A stretch of DNA of 64,000 nucleotides from UBA2991 sp965221735 (GTDB lineage Bacteria > Chloroflexota > Dehalococcoidia > Tepidiformales > Tepidiformaceae). Position 1 is the stretch's first letter. Every line of letters begins with the position of its first letter. The notes beneath the pieces were generated by a model. It ran no database searches. It was not told the origin of the DNA and saw only the letters and a program-made list of their open reading frames with translations. The position numbers and the translations under genes are program-made. Of this stretch, positions 8,164 through 16,649 are shown piece after piece. The stretch covers positions 930,001 through 994,000 of the forward strand of contig OZ244910.1 in the NCBI GenBank assembly GCA_965221735.1. Direction: 5' to 3'.

Positions 8164-9090
8164 ATGACACGACATCTGCTTGACTCCGCCGACCTCACAC
8201 CTGCCGAGATCGGTTTCCTGCTGGAGACCGCCCTGGAGTTCAAGCGCCGTCCTCGTAAGCTCCTCGAGGGGAAGCACCTCGCGCTCCTTTTCGAGAAGCC
8301 GTCCCTGCGGACCCGCGTCAGCTTCCAGGTCGGGATGCACCACCTCGGCGGCGAGACCCTCTACCTCGCCCCGCAGGAGGTGGGGCTTGGCGAGCGCGAG
8401 GCGATCAAGGACGTCTCCCGCGTACTCGCCCGCTACGTCGATATCGTCGCCGTGCGCACCTTTGGGCAGTCCATCGTCGAGGAGTACGCGCGCTTCTCCG
8501 ACATCCCCGTGGTCAACGCCCTCACCGACGAGCAGCATCCCTGCCAGGCCCTCGCCGACCTCCTCACCCTGCGTGAGCGCTTCGGTGACACGCGCGGCCA
8601 CTCCCTTGCCTTCATCGGCGACGGCAACAACGTTTCCTCGAGCCTCATCGTGACGGCCGCGTCGCTCGGCATGGACGTGCGTCTCGCGACGCCCCAGGGG
8701 TATCGCCCGCCCGAGGCGCTGCTCACCGAGACGCAGGTTCGCGCCGGCGAGACCGGCGGCTCGTTCCTGCTCACGGCGGACCCCGACGAAGCCGCTGCGG
8801 GCGCCGACGCGCTCTACACCGACACCTGGATCTCCATGGGCCAGGAGCGCGAAGCGGAGCAGCGCCGTATCGACTTCGTCGGGTACTGCCTCGATGAGGC
8901 GCTCGTCGCTCGCACCTCCCCGGACGCGCTCATCATGCACGACCTCCCCGCCCACCGCGGCGAGGAGATCACCGACGAGGTGATGGAGTCCCCCAACTCG
9001 ATCATCTTCGACCAGGCGGAGAACCGTGTGTGGGCGCAGGTGGCCGTCGTCGCCTTCCTGCTTGGCCTCGTCGAGGGGCCTTCCGCCTGA
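8164..9090 (+). CDS. argF: Ornithine carbamoyltransferase
   Basis: A 308-residue transcarbamylase that makes citrulline from ornithine and carbamoyl phosphate in arginine synthesis. It starts MTRHLLDSADLTPAEIGFLL. The carbamoyl-phosphate loop is EKPSLRTRVSFQVG near residue 45, then VVNALTDEQHPCQALAD near residue 120. The C-terminus has MHDLPAHRGEEI and QAENRVWAQ. The open frame begins further upstream, but that stretch lies across tRNA-Trp, so the ATG at 8164 is chosen. The ornithine-binding motif is normally HCLP; here the Cys is Asp (HDLP). I still call it argF because all other motifs fit, and no other arginine gene is in view. Confidence 0.87.
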   Translation: MTRHLLDSADLTPAEIGFLLETALEFKRRPRKLLEGKHLALLFEKPSLRTRVSFQVGMHHLGGETLYLAPQEVGLGEREAIKDVSRVLARYVDIVAVRTFGQSIVEEYARFSDIPVVNALTDEQHPCQALADLLTLRERFGDTRGHSLAFIGDGNNVSSSLIVTAASLGMDVRLATPQGYRPPEALLTETQVRAGETGGSFLLTADPDEAAAGADALYTDTWISMGQEREAEQRRIDFVGYCLDEALVARTSPDALIMHDLPAHRGEEITDEVMESPNSIIFDQAENRVWAQVAVVAFLLGLVEGPSA

Positions 9091-9161
9091 ACTTCTGGCC
9101 GTGGGCGCGTTCGCTATGATTGCGAGGGAGGCCGGCGCGTGCGCGCCGCGAGCGATGAACC

Positions 9162-9989
9162 ATGGACTTCCAGGAAGCCCGCGAAGTCCTCAATCAGTTT
9201 GATTGGTCGGCGGCGATCGACGTTCTGCTCATCGCGGCCGCCATCTTCGCTGCCTTCCGGCTGCTGAGCCGTACGCGCGCCATCACGCTGCTGCGCGGTG
9301 CGGTGGGCCTCATCCTCGTCCTCGTCATCCTCGGGCTCGCCCTCGACCTGACCGCCGTCAACTGGATCCTGCAGAACGGCCTCGTCGCCCTCATCGTGGG
9401 CGCGGCCGTCATCTTCCAGCCCGAGATCCGGCGTGGCCTCGACCTGCTTGGCCGTACCGGTATCCAGGACCTCCTCGCCCACGACCCCACGGACGACACC
9501 ATCGACGCCGTCGCCGAGGCCGCCACGCGCATGGCGCGGGAACGGCACGGCGCCCTCATCGTCTTCGAGCGCGAGACGGGCCTGCAGGACGTCGTCGAGA
9601 CTGGTGTCCCCGTCGATGCGCGCGTCTCGGCCGAGCTGATCGAGGGCATCTTCTTCCCCAACTCGCCCCTGCACGACATGGCCACCGTCGTTCGCGGCGC
9701 CCGGGTGGTCGCCGCCTCCTGCGAGCTGCCTCTGGCGGACGAGGTCCGCGGCAACGTGCGCCGGCTCGGCACGCGTCACCGTGCCGCCGCCGGCATCACC
9801 GAGCAGACCGACGCCCTCTCCGTCGTCGTTTCCGAGGAAACCGGCGAGGTCAGTATCTGCCAGGGCGGCCGCCTCGAACGGGTTGCGCGGGGCGTCATGC
9901 TCGCCCAGGAGCTCCACCGCCGCATGGCGCGCAACACCGACGGCGACCACCAGGAGCATGCCGGGCTCGAGCGCGTGACGAATGAGTGA
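9162..9989 (+). CDS. cdaA: Diadenylate cyclase CdaA (DAC domain)
   Basis: A 275-residue membrane enzyme. There are three N-terminal hydrophobic helices (about 18-95), then the DisA_N/DAC domain (about 100-250) with FFPNSPLHDMATVV and GTRHRAAAGITEQTDALSVVVS. It condenses two ATP into the second messenger c-di-AMP. The RHR motif is intact, but the normal catalytic DGA is DMA here, keeping the Asp and losing the Gly. Its stop overlaps the start of the YbbR gene by eight bases, the classical cdaA-cdaR pairing. A TATGAT -10 box lies at 9115-9120. Confidence 0.87.
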   Translation: MDFQEAREVLNQFDWSAAIDVLLIAAAIFAAFRLLSRTRAITLLRGAVGLILVLVILGLALDLTAVNWILQNGLVALIVGAAVIFQPEIRRGLDLLGRTGIQDLLAHDPTDDTIDAVAEAATRMARERHGALIVFERETGLQDVVETGVPVDARVSAELIEGIFFPNSPLHDMATVVRGARVVAASCELPLADEVRGNVRRLGTRHRAAAGITEQTDALSVVVSEETGEVSICQGGRLERVARGVMLAQELHRRMARNTDGDHQEHAGLERVTNE

Positions 9990-11334
9990 CCTCTGGGTTC
10001 GCCTGCGGCCCCTGCTCCTCACCGCGCGAACGCTCGCGGTCGCCGCGGTCGTGGCCATCTTCCGCAACTGGCTCCTGGCCATCTTCAGCCTCGTGTTGTC
10101 CTTCGCCATCTGGTTCCTGGTGGAGGACGTCGAGAACCCGCGCATCGAGGCCACCGTCCCGACCGAGGACCAGGCCCCCATCCCCGTGGAGGTGGTCAAC
10201 GTCCCGAGCGGCCTCATCGTGGGCGAAGTTGAAGCCATCCGTGTCTTCGTCGAGGCCCGTGAGGAAGATGTCGATGAGCTGCGCGCCGCGGACTTCAGCG
10301 CGGTCGTGGACGCCGCGCAGGTGAGGGCCGGTGACGTCCGCAGCCTTCCCGTCACCGTCACGACCGAGCGGCGCGAAGTCCGCGTCATCCGCTCTGAGCC
10401 GAGCACCGTCGAGGTTTCCGTGGTCGCGACCGTCAGCAGGGAGCTTCCCGTGACGGTCGTCATCACCGGGGAGCTTCCCTCGGGCTTCCGCCAGGGCCTG
10501 GAGGCCGTCGATCCTCCCTTTGTCGAGATCACGGGAAGGGAGGAGCTGGTGGATTCGGTCGACGAGATCCAGGCGACCGTCTCGATCGCGGGCCTGCAGA
10601 ACACCCAGACCTTCAACGTTGAGCTTGTTCCGCGAACGAGCGACGGCTCTCGCGTCACCGTCACCCTCTCCCGGAACCGGGCCCGCGTCACCGTACCGGT
10701 CGAGGAGGCGCTGCTGACGCGCCAGATCGCCGTCCTCGGCGGGGCGACCGGCGCCCCCGCGCGCGGCTACACCGTTACCGACGTCGCCGTCAGCCCCTCT
10801 CCCATCGAGGTCACGGGTCCGCGTGACATCGTCGAGAGCCTGTCGGTCTTCGTCGTCGAGGACGCCGATGTCAGCGGCGCCATCGCCGAGGTCATCGAGA
10901 GCCGCGATCTCGACCTGCCCCTGGGCGTGTCCGCGAATGTCGAGACCGTCTTCATCACGGTCACCATCGACCCACAGGAGGGATGGCGCGTGTTGCGCGT
11001 CGTTCCTACCTTCAGCGATACCCCTGAAGGGCTGGAGCTTGCCGCTGGTGTGTACTTCGTGGAAGTGCGGCTCGCCGGGCTGGAGCCCGACCTCGCCCGC
11101 CTCGGCCTGGACGACGTGACCGCGAGCGTCTCCCTCGCCGGGGCCCCGCCCAGGTTCTCCCGTCACCAGCCCGAGGTCTCCGTGCCCGAGGGGATCGAGC
11201 TCGTCTCCGTCGCTCCCCTCTGGGTCGAGCTGGTCGCCCCTCCCGAGGACGAACCCGACGAAGAAGGGGAGCCCGCGACTGACGAAGAGGCCGAGTCGGA
11301 CGAGGCTGCCGAAGAGGACGAGGCCGGGCAGTGA
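9982..11334 (+). CDS. YbbR-domain protein (CdaR-like regulator of CdaA)
   Basis: A 450-residue membrane-anchored protein. One transmembrane segment at about 25-48 (NWLLAIFSLVLSFAIWFLVE) is followed by repeated YbbR domains facing outward; about four repeats fit. Typical motifs are PIPVEVVNVPSGL, LPVTVVITGELPSGFR and SPSPIEVTGPRDIVE. The last 35 residues are a very acidic tail. In Firmicutes the partner YbbR protein binds CdaA and tunes c-di-AMP output; the gene overlap here supports the same role. Its stop overlaps the der start (GTGA). Confidence 0.85.
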   Translation: MSDLWVRLRPLLLTARTLAVAAVVAIFRNWLLAIFSLVLSFAIWFLVEDVENPRIEATVPTEDQAPIPVEVVNVPSGLIVGEVEAIRVFVEAREEDVDELRAADFSAVVDAAQVRAGDVRSLPVTVTTERREVRVIRSEPSTVEVSVVATVSRELPVTVVITGELPSGFRQGLEAVDPPFVEITGREELVDSVDEIQATVSIAGLQNTQTFNVELVPRTSDGSRVTVTLSRNRARVTVPVEEALLTRQIAVLGGATGAPARGYTVTDVAVSPSPIEVTGPRDIVESLSVFVVEDADVSGAIAEVIESRDLDLPLGVSANVETVFITVTIDPQEGWRVLRVVPTFSDTPEGLELAAGVYFVEVRLAGLEPDLARLGLDDVTASVSLAGAPPRFSRHQPEVSVPEGIELVSVAPLWVELVAPPEDEPDEEGEPATDEEAESDEAAEEDEAGQ

Positions 11335-12674
11335 TCGCTTCTGCCCACCTCCCCCGCGTGGCCATCGTGGGCCGTCCCAACGTCGGAAAGTCGTCCCTCT
11401 TCAACCGCATCGTCGGTGAACGGCTCGCCATCATCGAGGACGAGCCCGGCACCACCCGCGACCGCCTCGAGGCCGAGGTCGAATGGCGCGACCGGCCCTT
11501 CCTGCTGCTCGATACCGGCGGGTTCCAGGTCGAGGACGAAGGCGACTACACCGACCTTATCCGCGCCCAGATCAACGCCGCCATCGACGAGGCCACCCTC
11601 GTGCTCTTCTGCGTCGATGCCCGCGACGGCCTCACCGCTAGCGACTACGACGTGGCCGATGCGGTGAGACGCGGCCAGGCCCCCGCCATCCTCGTCGCCA
11701 CCAAGGCCGACAACGAATCGCGCGAGGTCGTCGCCGCCGCTGAGGCGGGGACGCTCGGTTTCGGTCCTCCCCTCCCCGTCTCCGCCCTGCACGACCTGAA
11801 CGTCGGGCTCCTCCTCGACGAGGTGGTCGAGCGCCTCCCCGAGACCCCGCCCCTGGTGGAGCAGGATCGGGTCCGCGTCGCCATCGTCGGGCGGCCCAAC
11901 GTCGGCAAATCGACCCTCGTGAACGCCCTCATTGGCGAGGAGCGCGTCATCGTCAGCGAGGTCGCAGGCACGACCCGGGACGCCATCGACACCGACCTGG
12001 ACGCCCCCGAGGGCGCCTTCACGCTCATCGACACCGCCGGTATCCGGCGCCCCGGCAAGCGCGGCCAGGGCGTCGAGCGCCACGCCGTCATACGCGCCAC
12101 CGCCGCCCTTGCCCGCTGCGACGTCGCCGTCGTCCTGATCGACGGCGCCCAGGGCGTCACCGCCCAGGACACGCACATCGCCGGCCTCGCCCAGGAAGCC
12201 TCGACCGGCATTGTCGTGGCGGTGAACAAGACCGACCTCTGGGAGAGCCCCGAGGAGGACCGCGCCCGACTCCTCGCCGCCATGCGCGAGCGCTTCCGCT
12301 TCCTGCCCTGGGCGATGTTCACGTTCGTCTCCGCTGAGGAAGCCGCCGGCCTGCCCGACCTGCTCCGCCTGGCCGCCGAGGCGCGAGAGGCGCGCCGCCG
12401 CCGCATCCCCACCGGCGAGTTGAACGGCATCTTCCGCCGCGCTCTCCGCGACCACGCCCCCCCGGTCGTCCACGGCAAGCGTCTCAAGATCCGCTTCGCC
12501 ACCCAGCCGTCCGTCGACCCGCCCACCTTCGTCGTGTTCGTCAACGACCCCAAGCTGCTCCACTTCAGCTACCGCCGCTACCTCGAGCGCTGCCTGCGCG
12601 AGGCGCACGACTTCGAGGGCACCGCCATCCGGTTCGCCTTCCGTGGCTCCAACGAGGAAGATGAGCCGGAATGA
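11331..12674 (+). CDS. der: Ribosome biogenesis GTPase Der (EngA)
   Basis: A 447-residue protein with two tandem GTPase domains and a C-terminal KH-like domain, the hallmark of Der, needed for 50S subunit assembly. Domain 1 has GRPNVGKSSLFNR and DTGGF. Domain 2 has GRPNVGKSTLVNAL near residue 185, DTAGIRR and NKTD. The KH-like part starts near residue 355. The G4 motif of domain 1 reads TKAD instead of NKAD, a small change in the guanine-binding residue. The start is the GTG at 11331, which overlaps the stop of the upstream gene. Confidence 0.93.
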   Translation: MIASAHLPRVAIVGRPNVGKSSLFNRIVGERLAIIEDEPGTTRDRLEAEVEWRDRPFLLLDTGGFQVEDEGDYTDLIRAQINAAIDEATLVLFCVDARDGLTASDYDVADAVRRGQAPAILVATKADNESREVVAAAEAGTLGFGPPLPVSALHDLNVGLLLDEVVERLPETPPLVEQDRVRVAIVGRPNVGKSTLVNALIGEERVIVSEVAGTTRDAIDTDLDAPEGAFTLIDTAGIRRPGKRGQGVERHAVIRATAALARCDVAVVLIDGAQGVTAQDTHIAGLAQEASTGIVVAVNKTDLWESPEEDRARLLAAMRERFRFLPWAMFTFVSAEEAAGLPDLLRLAAEAREARRRRIPTGELNGIFRRALRDHAPPVVHGKRLKIRFATQPSVDPPTFVVFVNDPKLLHFSYRRYLERCLREAHDFEGTAIRFAFRGSNEEDEPE

Positions 12675-13297
12675 TCGGCGAGTACATCGGCAACATCGCC
12701 ATCGGGTACGCCCTCGGCTCCATCCCGACGGGACTCGTGCTCGGCTACATCTGGCTGCGCAAGGATGTCCGCGAGTTCGGCAGCGGCAAGACCGGCATGA
12801 CCAACATCCTCCGCACCGCCGGCCCCATCCCTGCTGCCCTCGGCCTCTTCGTCGATGTGGGCAAGGGCGCCGCGCCCGTCGTCATCGGCCGCTTCCTGTT
12901 CGACGACGTGGGCGTCGCGATGGCCGGGGGAGGAGCGGCGGTGCTCGGGCACGTGTGGCCTGTCTTCGCGGGCTTCCGCGGCGGCCGCGGGGTCGCGACC
13001 GCCCTCGGTACGCTCCTCGGCGTCGTCCCCCTGCTCGCTTTGGCGATGCTGGGTGCGGGCGTCATCGCCCTCGCGCTCACGCGCATGGCCTCGGTCATGT
13101 CGCTGGTCGGCGGGGTCGCAGCGGTGGGGATCACCGGCGGACTCGCCCTTGCCGGCAGGCTCGACGACGTCATCGCCTGGTACGCCCTCGGCATGGTCGC
13201 CTTCCTCTACTACATGCACATCCCCAACATCCGCCGCCTGATTGCGGGCACCGAGCCGAAGCTCGGCCAGGGCGGCGACCAGCCCGCGAGCGGCTGA
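12671..13297 (+). CDS. plsY: Acyl-phosphate:glycerol-3-phosphate acyltransferase PlsY
   Basis: A 208-residue integral membrane enzyme with about five hydrophobic segments. It transfers an acyl group from acyl-phosphate to glycerol-3-phosphate, the first step of phospholipid synthesis. The motifs are FGSGKTGMTNILRTAG near residue 36, DVGKGAAPV near residue 62 and GHVWPVFAGFRGGRGVAT near residue 93. It overlaps the der stop by four bases and is followed by gpsA, which supplies its substrate. Confidence 0.9.
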   Translation: MIGEYIGNIAIGYALGSIPTGLVLGYIWLRKDVREFGSGKTGMTNILRTAGPIPAALGLFVDVGKGAAPVVIGRFLFDDVGVAMAGGGAAVLGHVWPVFAGFRGGRGVATALGTLLGVVPLLALAMLGAGVIALALTRMASVMSLVGGVAAVGITGGLALAGRLDDVIAWYALGMVAFLYYMHIPNIRRLIAGTEPKLGQGGDQPASG

Positions 13298-13300
13298 CCC

Positions 13301-14284
13301 GTGCCTGCCTTCGTCGTTGCCGGCGCGACCTCCTGGGGCGTGACCCTCGCGGGCATCCTCGCCCGGGGCGGGGCCGAGGTGACCATCCTCGCTCGCACCG
13401 CGAACGAGGCCGCCACCGTCGACCGCGAACGCGGCCTCGCGCGCCTGCCCGGCTTCGAGCTGCCCGCTGCCGTGCAGATCGGCCCCATCGACGACGCCCC
13501 TGCGACTCCCGATGGCATCGTCGTCGCCGTGCCCGCCCAGTCCTTCCGCGCGACGGCGCAGCACCCTGCGCTCTCGCGCGAAGTTCCCGTGCTCAGCGCG
13601 GCCAAGGGCATCGAGCACGGCTCCCTCCTGCGGATGAGCGAGGTGCTCGCCACCTGTGGCTGGCCCCCCGAGCGCATCTCCGCCCTCTCCGGCCCCAACC
13701 TGGCCCGGGAGATCGTCGCAGGGCTTCCCGCTGCCTCCAGTGTCGCCTCCCTCGGAGAAGCGGAGGCGGAGATGTGGCAACGCGCCCTCAGCACCTCCCG
13801 TTTCCGCGTCTACCGTTCCGCCGACCTCGTCGGAGTCGAACTGGGTGGGGCGCTCAAGAACGTCGTCGCTATCGCGGCGGGGGTGGGGGCGGGGCTCGGC
13901 CTTGGCGCGAACGCCCTCGCATCCCTCACCACCCGCGGACTCGCCGAGATCACCCGCCTGGCCGTCGCCGAGGGCGCGTCGGCGACGACCCTCCTCGGCC
14001 TCGCGGGCGTCGGCGACCTCATGGCGACCTGCTACTCCCCGCTCAGCCGCAACCACCGCTTCGGCGAGCGCCTCGCCGCCGGTGACACGCCCGAGCAGGC
14101 GATGGACGCTGCCGGCGGGGTGGTCGAGGGCGCCGCCACCGCGCCGGTTGCCCTCGCGCTGGCCGCCCGCCACGGCCTCGACATGCCCATCGCCGAACAG
14201 GTCAACGCTGTCATCTCCGGCGAGAGTTCGGTCGCCGACGCCCTGGAGGCGCTCCTTTCCCGCGACCTTCGCGCCGAGGCCTGA
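13301..14284 (+). CDS. gpsA: Glycerol-3-phosphate dehydrogenase (NAD(P)+)
   Basis: A 327-residue enzyme making sn-glycerol-3-phosphate from dihydroxyacetone phosphate. The N-terminal NAD(P) fold is FVVAGATSWGVTLA, so the usual GAGSWG reads GATSWG. Catalytic and substrate motifs are SAAKGIE (about 95), SGPNLAREI (about 130), ELGGALKNVVAIAAGV (about 180) and NALASLTTRGLAEITRL. The start is GTG at 13301, three bases after the plsY stop. It forms a membrane-lipid pair with plsY. Confidence 0.91.
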   Translation: MPAFVVAGATSWGVTLAGILARGGAEVTILARTANEAATVDRERGLARLPGFELPAAVQIGPIDDAPATPDGIVVAVPAQSFRATAQHPALSREVPVLSAAKGIEHGSLLRMSEVLATCGWPPERISALSGPNLAREIVAGLPAASSVASLGEAEAEMWQRALSTSRFRVYRSADLVGVELGGALKNVVAIAAGVGAGLGLGANALASLTTRGLAEITRLAVAEGASATTLLGLAGVGDLMATCYSPLSRNHRFGERLAAGDTPEQAMDAAGGVVEGAATAPVALALAARHGLDMPIAEQVNAVISGESSVADALEALLSRDLRAEA

Positions 14285-14306
14285 ACCGCTGTGTACCATC
14301 AGAGGC

Positions 14307-15248
14307 ATGACCAGCTCCTCGACGCCGCTCGCCGAGCTCAACGAGGCGCTTGAACGGCTCGCCGGAGGTGCTGACCTCCTCCCCTCCGAGCTCCCCGTCC
14401 TCTCCGACCTCGACCGCGAGCAGGTGAAGGCGCTCGAAGATGCCTGGCCCCGCATCCCCGATGACACCCGCGTCCGGCTCATCACCGAGGCGGTGCGCCT
14501 CTCGGACGAGAGCGTGGAGGTTGAGTTCTCCCGCTTTGCCGGCGTGGCCATCGCCGACCCGCTGGCCGAGGTGCGCGGCGCCGCCGTCGAGGCCCTGCGC
14601 GAGCCCGCGCACCGCACCACCGCCCGCCTCCTGACGTCCGTCCTTCGCGACGACGACGACGAGGAGGTGGCCGCCGGCGCCGCCGACATCCTCGGCGAGT
14701 TCGTGATGCGCCTGGAGTTGGGCCACTTCCCCGAGCGCGAGGGTGCGGCCGTGGTCGAGAGCCTCCGCGCCGCGGCGTCCGACTCCGCCCGCGCCCCCGC
14801 CGTCCGCGCCAGCGCTCTTGAGTCGCTGGCGCCCCTCACGCTCCCATGGATCGATGGTCTCGTCCTGGAGGCCTACTACGGCGACGATGAGACGGTGCGG
14901 CTCGCCGCCGTGCGCGCCATGGGGCTCTCCGCCCGCGAGGACTGGCTCGAATACGTGCTCGAGCAGTTCGAATCGGGCGATCCCGAGTTCCGCCGCGAGG
15001 CCGTCATCGCCGCCGGCGAGATCGACTCGGAAGACGCCGTCGACCGTCTCGCCGACCTTTTCCTCGATGCCGAAGAGGAGGTGGCGAAGGCGGCCATCGC
15101 GGCAACGGGCGAGATCGGCGGCGAGGTCGCCCTCGAGTACCTGCGCGAGTTCGCCGGGGAAGCGCCCGAGGGCTGGGAGGACGTCCTCGCCGAGGCCATT
15201 GAGGCGGCCTCCGCGGTCCAGCGCGACTACGCGGAGTTCGAAGAATGA
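14307..15248 (+). CDS. HEAT-repeat protein
   Basis: A 313-residue acidic protein made of repeating helical pairs such as EVRGAAVEALREPA, EEVAAGAADILGEFV, ETVRLAAVRAMGL, EFRREAVIAAGEI and EEVAKAAIAATGEIGGE, which are HEAT or PBS-lyase-like repeats. It has no signal peptide or membrane segment, so it is probably a cytoplasmic scaffold. The ATG at 14307 lies seven bases after a TACCAT -10 box (14294-14299), suggesting a leaderless mRNA. It overlaps the Nudix gene by four bases. No enzymatic role can be assigned. Confidence 0.82.
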   Translation: MTSSSTPLAELNEALERLAGGADLLPSELPVLSDLDREQVKALEDAWPRIPDDTRVRLITEAVRLSDESVEVEFSRFAGVAIADPLAEVRGAAVEALREPAHRTTARLLTSVLRDDDDEEVAAGAADILGEFVMRLELGHFPEREGAAVVESLRAAASDSARAPAVRASALESLAPLTLPWIDGLVLEAYYGDDETVRLAAVRAMGLSAREDWLEYVLEQFESGDPEFRREAVIAAGEIDSEDAVDRLADLFLDAEEEVAKAAIAATGEIGGEVALEYLREFAGEAPEGWEDVLAEAIEAASAVQRDYAEFEE

Positions 15249-15697
15249 GCACGCGCGCAGCCCGCCGCCTGCCCGTCATCGACTCCGTTTCCGCGGGGGG
15301 CGTCGTCTGGCGTCGGGAAGCGGATGGAACGATCGAGGTCGTCATCGGCTACCAGGCGAGAGACCGGCGCTGGGGCCTCCCCAAGGGCACCCCCGACAAG
15401 GGCGAAACGCTGGTGGCCACCGCCCTCCGCGAGGTCACCGAGGAGACCGGCCTCGAGGTGGTGCTCGGCGAGAAGGTGGGCGTCATCGACTACTGGTTCT
15501 CCCAGGACGGCCGCCGCTATCACAAGCACGTCCACCACTGGCTCATGACCCCAAGTGGTGGCGACTTCGCGCACCGCGACCACGAGTACGACGATGTTGT
15601 CTGGGTCCCGGCCGGCGAGGCCCTCACCCGGATTACCTTCGCAACCGAGCGCACCATCCTCGAGAAGGCGCTCGCGATCCTGGAGCCGGACGCATGA
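15245..15697 (+). CDS. Nudix hydrolase
   Basis: A 150-residue protein with the full Nudix box, from GTPDKGETLVATALREV into TEETG (about residues 46-68). It hydrolyses a nucleoside diphosphate linked to another group. The sequence SAGGVVWRREADGTIEVVIGY resembles the diadenosine-polyphosphate/MutT-like group, but the substrate is not certain. It lies in an operon between the HEAT protein and a GNAT enzyme, overlapping each by four bases. Confidence 0.88.
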   Translation: MSTRAARRLPVIDSVSAGGVVWRREADGTIEVVIGYQARDRRWGLPKGTPDKGETLVATALREVTEETGLEVVLGEKVGVIDYWFSQDGRRYHKHVHHWLMTPSGGDFAHRDHEYDDVVWVPAGEALTRITFATERTILEKALAILEPDA

Positions 15698-16308
15698 GCG
15701 AGGCCAAGCCGGTCGTCGTCGTGGCGGAAACGCCCCGCCTCCGCATCCGCGAGAAGCGCATCGAGGACGCCCCGGCCGAGTACGCCTGGCGCCGCGACCC
15801 CGAGGTCGCCCGCTACGACGCAACCCCGCCCCTCATCCTCTCCTACCGCGAGTACGTCCAGCAGTTCGAGCGTGACCTGCGTTTCTCCAACCCGGCCCGG
15901 CATGCCTACGCCATCGAGACGGTCGAGGGCGAGCACATCGGCGCGCTCATGTACTACAACGCCGATCACGTTTCCGGCACGGCCGAATACGGCATCTCCA
16001 TCGGACCCGCCGAGCATCGTGGCTCCGGGCTCGGCACGGAGGCGACGGTCGCCTTCCTTCGCTTCGCCTGGAAGTCGCTGCCGCTGCGGCGCATCTACCT
16101 GCATACGCTCGAGTGGAACGAGCGCGCCCGCCGCTCGTTCGAACGCGCCGGCTTCCGCCAGACGGAGACCGTGCTGCGCCGCAACGAGCGCTTCCTTCGC
16201 ATGGAGGCCAAGCGCGAGTGGTGGCTGCTCTGGGACAGCGAGGGGCGCTTCGCCGAATACGCCGGCGCGGCCTCGCCTGCCCGCGAGGCCACGACCCCCG
16301 AGGGCTAG
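15694..16308 (+). CDS. GNAT-family N-acetyltransferase
   Basis: A 204-residue RimJ/RimL-type acetyltransferase. It has ETPRLRIREKRIEDAPAEYA at the N-terminus, GISIGPAEHRGSGLGTEATV near residue 110 (acetyl-CoA loop with GSGLGTEA) and LHTLEWNERARRSFERAGF near residue 135. It transfers acetyl from acetyl-CoA to an amine; the target is unknown. The ATG at 15694 overlaps the Nudix stop, and the frame upstream of it is a shadow. The stop shares CTAG with the convergent gene. Confidence 0.85.
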   Translation: MSEAKPVVVVAETPRLRIREKRIEDAPAEYAWRRDPEVARYDATPPLILSYREYVQQFERDLRFSNPARHAYAIETVEGEHIGALMYYNADHVSGTAEYGISIGPAEHRGSGLGTEATVAFLRFAWKSLPLRRIYLHTLEWNERARRSFERAGFRQTETVLRRNERFLRMEAKREWWLLWDSEGRFAEYAGAASPAREATTPEG

Positions 16309-16649
16309 CCGCCCTCCTGTGAGTTGTGCGCCTCCAGGATCGCGTTTGCGATCAGGCGGGCGTGCGGAAACGGCTTCCAGCCCTCCGGCGTGTTGTAGTA
16401 ACGCGTCCCGATCTGCACTTCTTCCGGCGGACGGTTCCCGTACTCCACGTCGATTCCCTGGACGCGGATGCTCGGTGTACCCAGGAACTTCTTCACGGTG
16501 GCATCTTCCTGGCTCAGCACTTCCGTGTACGTGACCTCGACCGCGACGCCCGTCGCCTCGATGGCGAGGCGCAGGTTCTCCTCGGCCTCGTCTCCCGGCG
16601 ACTGCCCGCGCGTGTGCAAAACCTCAACCCGAATCGCTGCTGCTGTCAG
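16305..16649 (-). CDS. Thioredoxin-fold protein lacking the N-terminal cysteine
   Basis: A small protein resembling the thioredoxin-like domains found near mercury and metal genes (pattern VEVLxxxGCP, then TPSIRVQGIDVE). The first conventional start, TTG at 16619, would cut off the first beta strand. The frame upstream continues as TAAAIRVEVLHTRG, so translation probably starts earlier, perhaps at CTG 16649 or an ATT, inside the rarA 3' end. Where a redox Cys is expected the sequence is GQSPG, so the active-site Cys is missing. The cis-Pro region (LGTPSIRVQG) is intact. The C-terminus ends FPHARLIANAILEAHN. Function unknown. It overlaps rarA and shares its stop CTAG with the GNAT gene. Confidence 0.6.
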   Translation of the reverse strand: MTAAAIRVEVLHTRGQSPGDEAEENLRLAIEATGVAVEVTYTEVLSQEDATVKKFLGTPSIRVQGIDVEYGNRPPEEVQIGTRYYNTPEGWKPFPHARLIANAILEAHNSQEGG

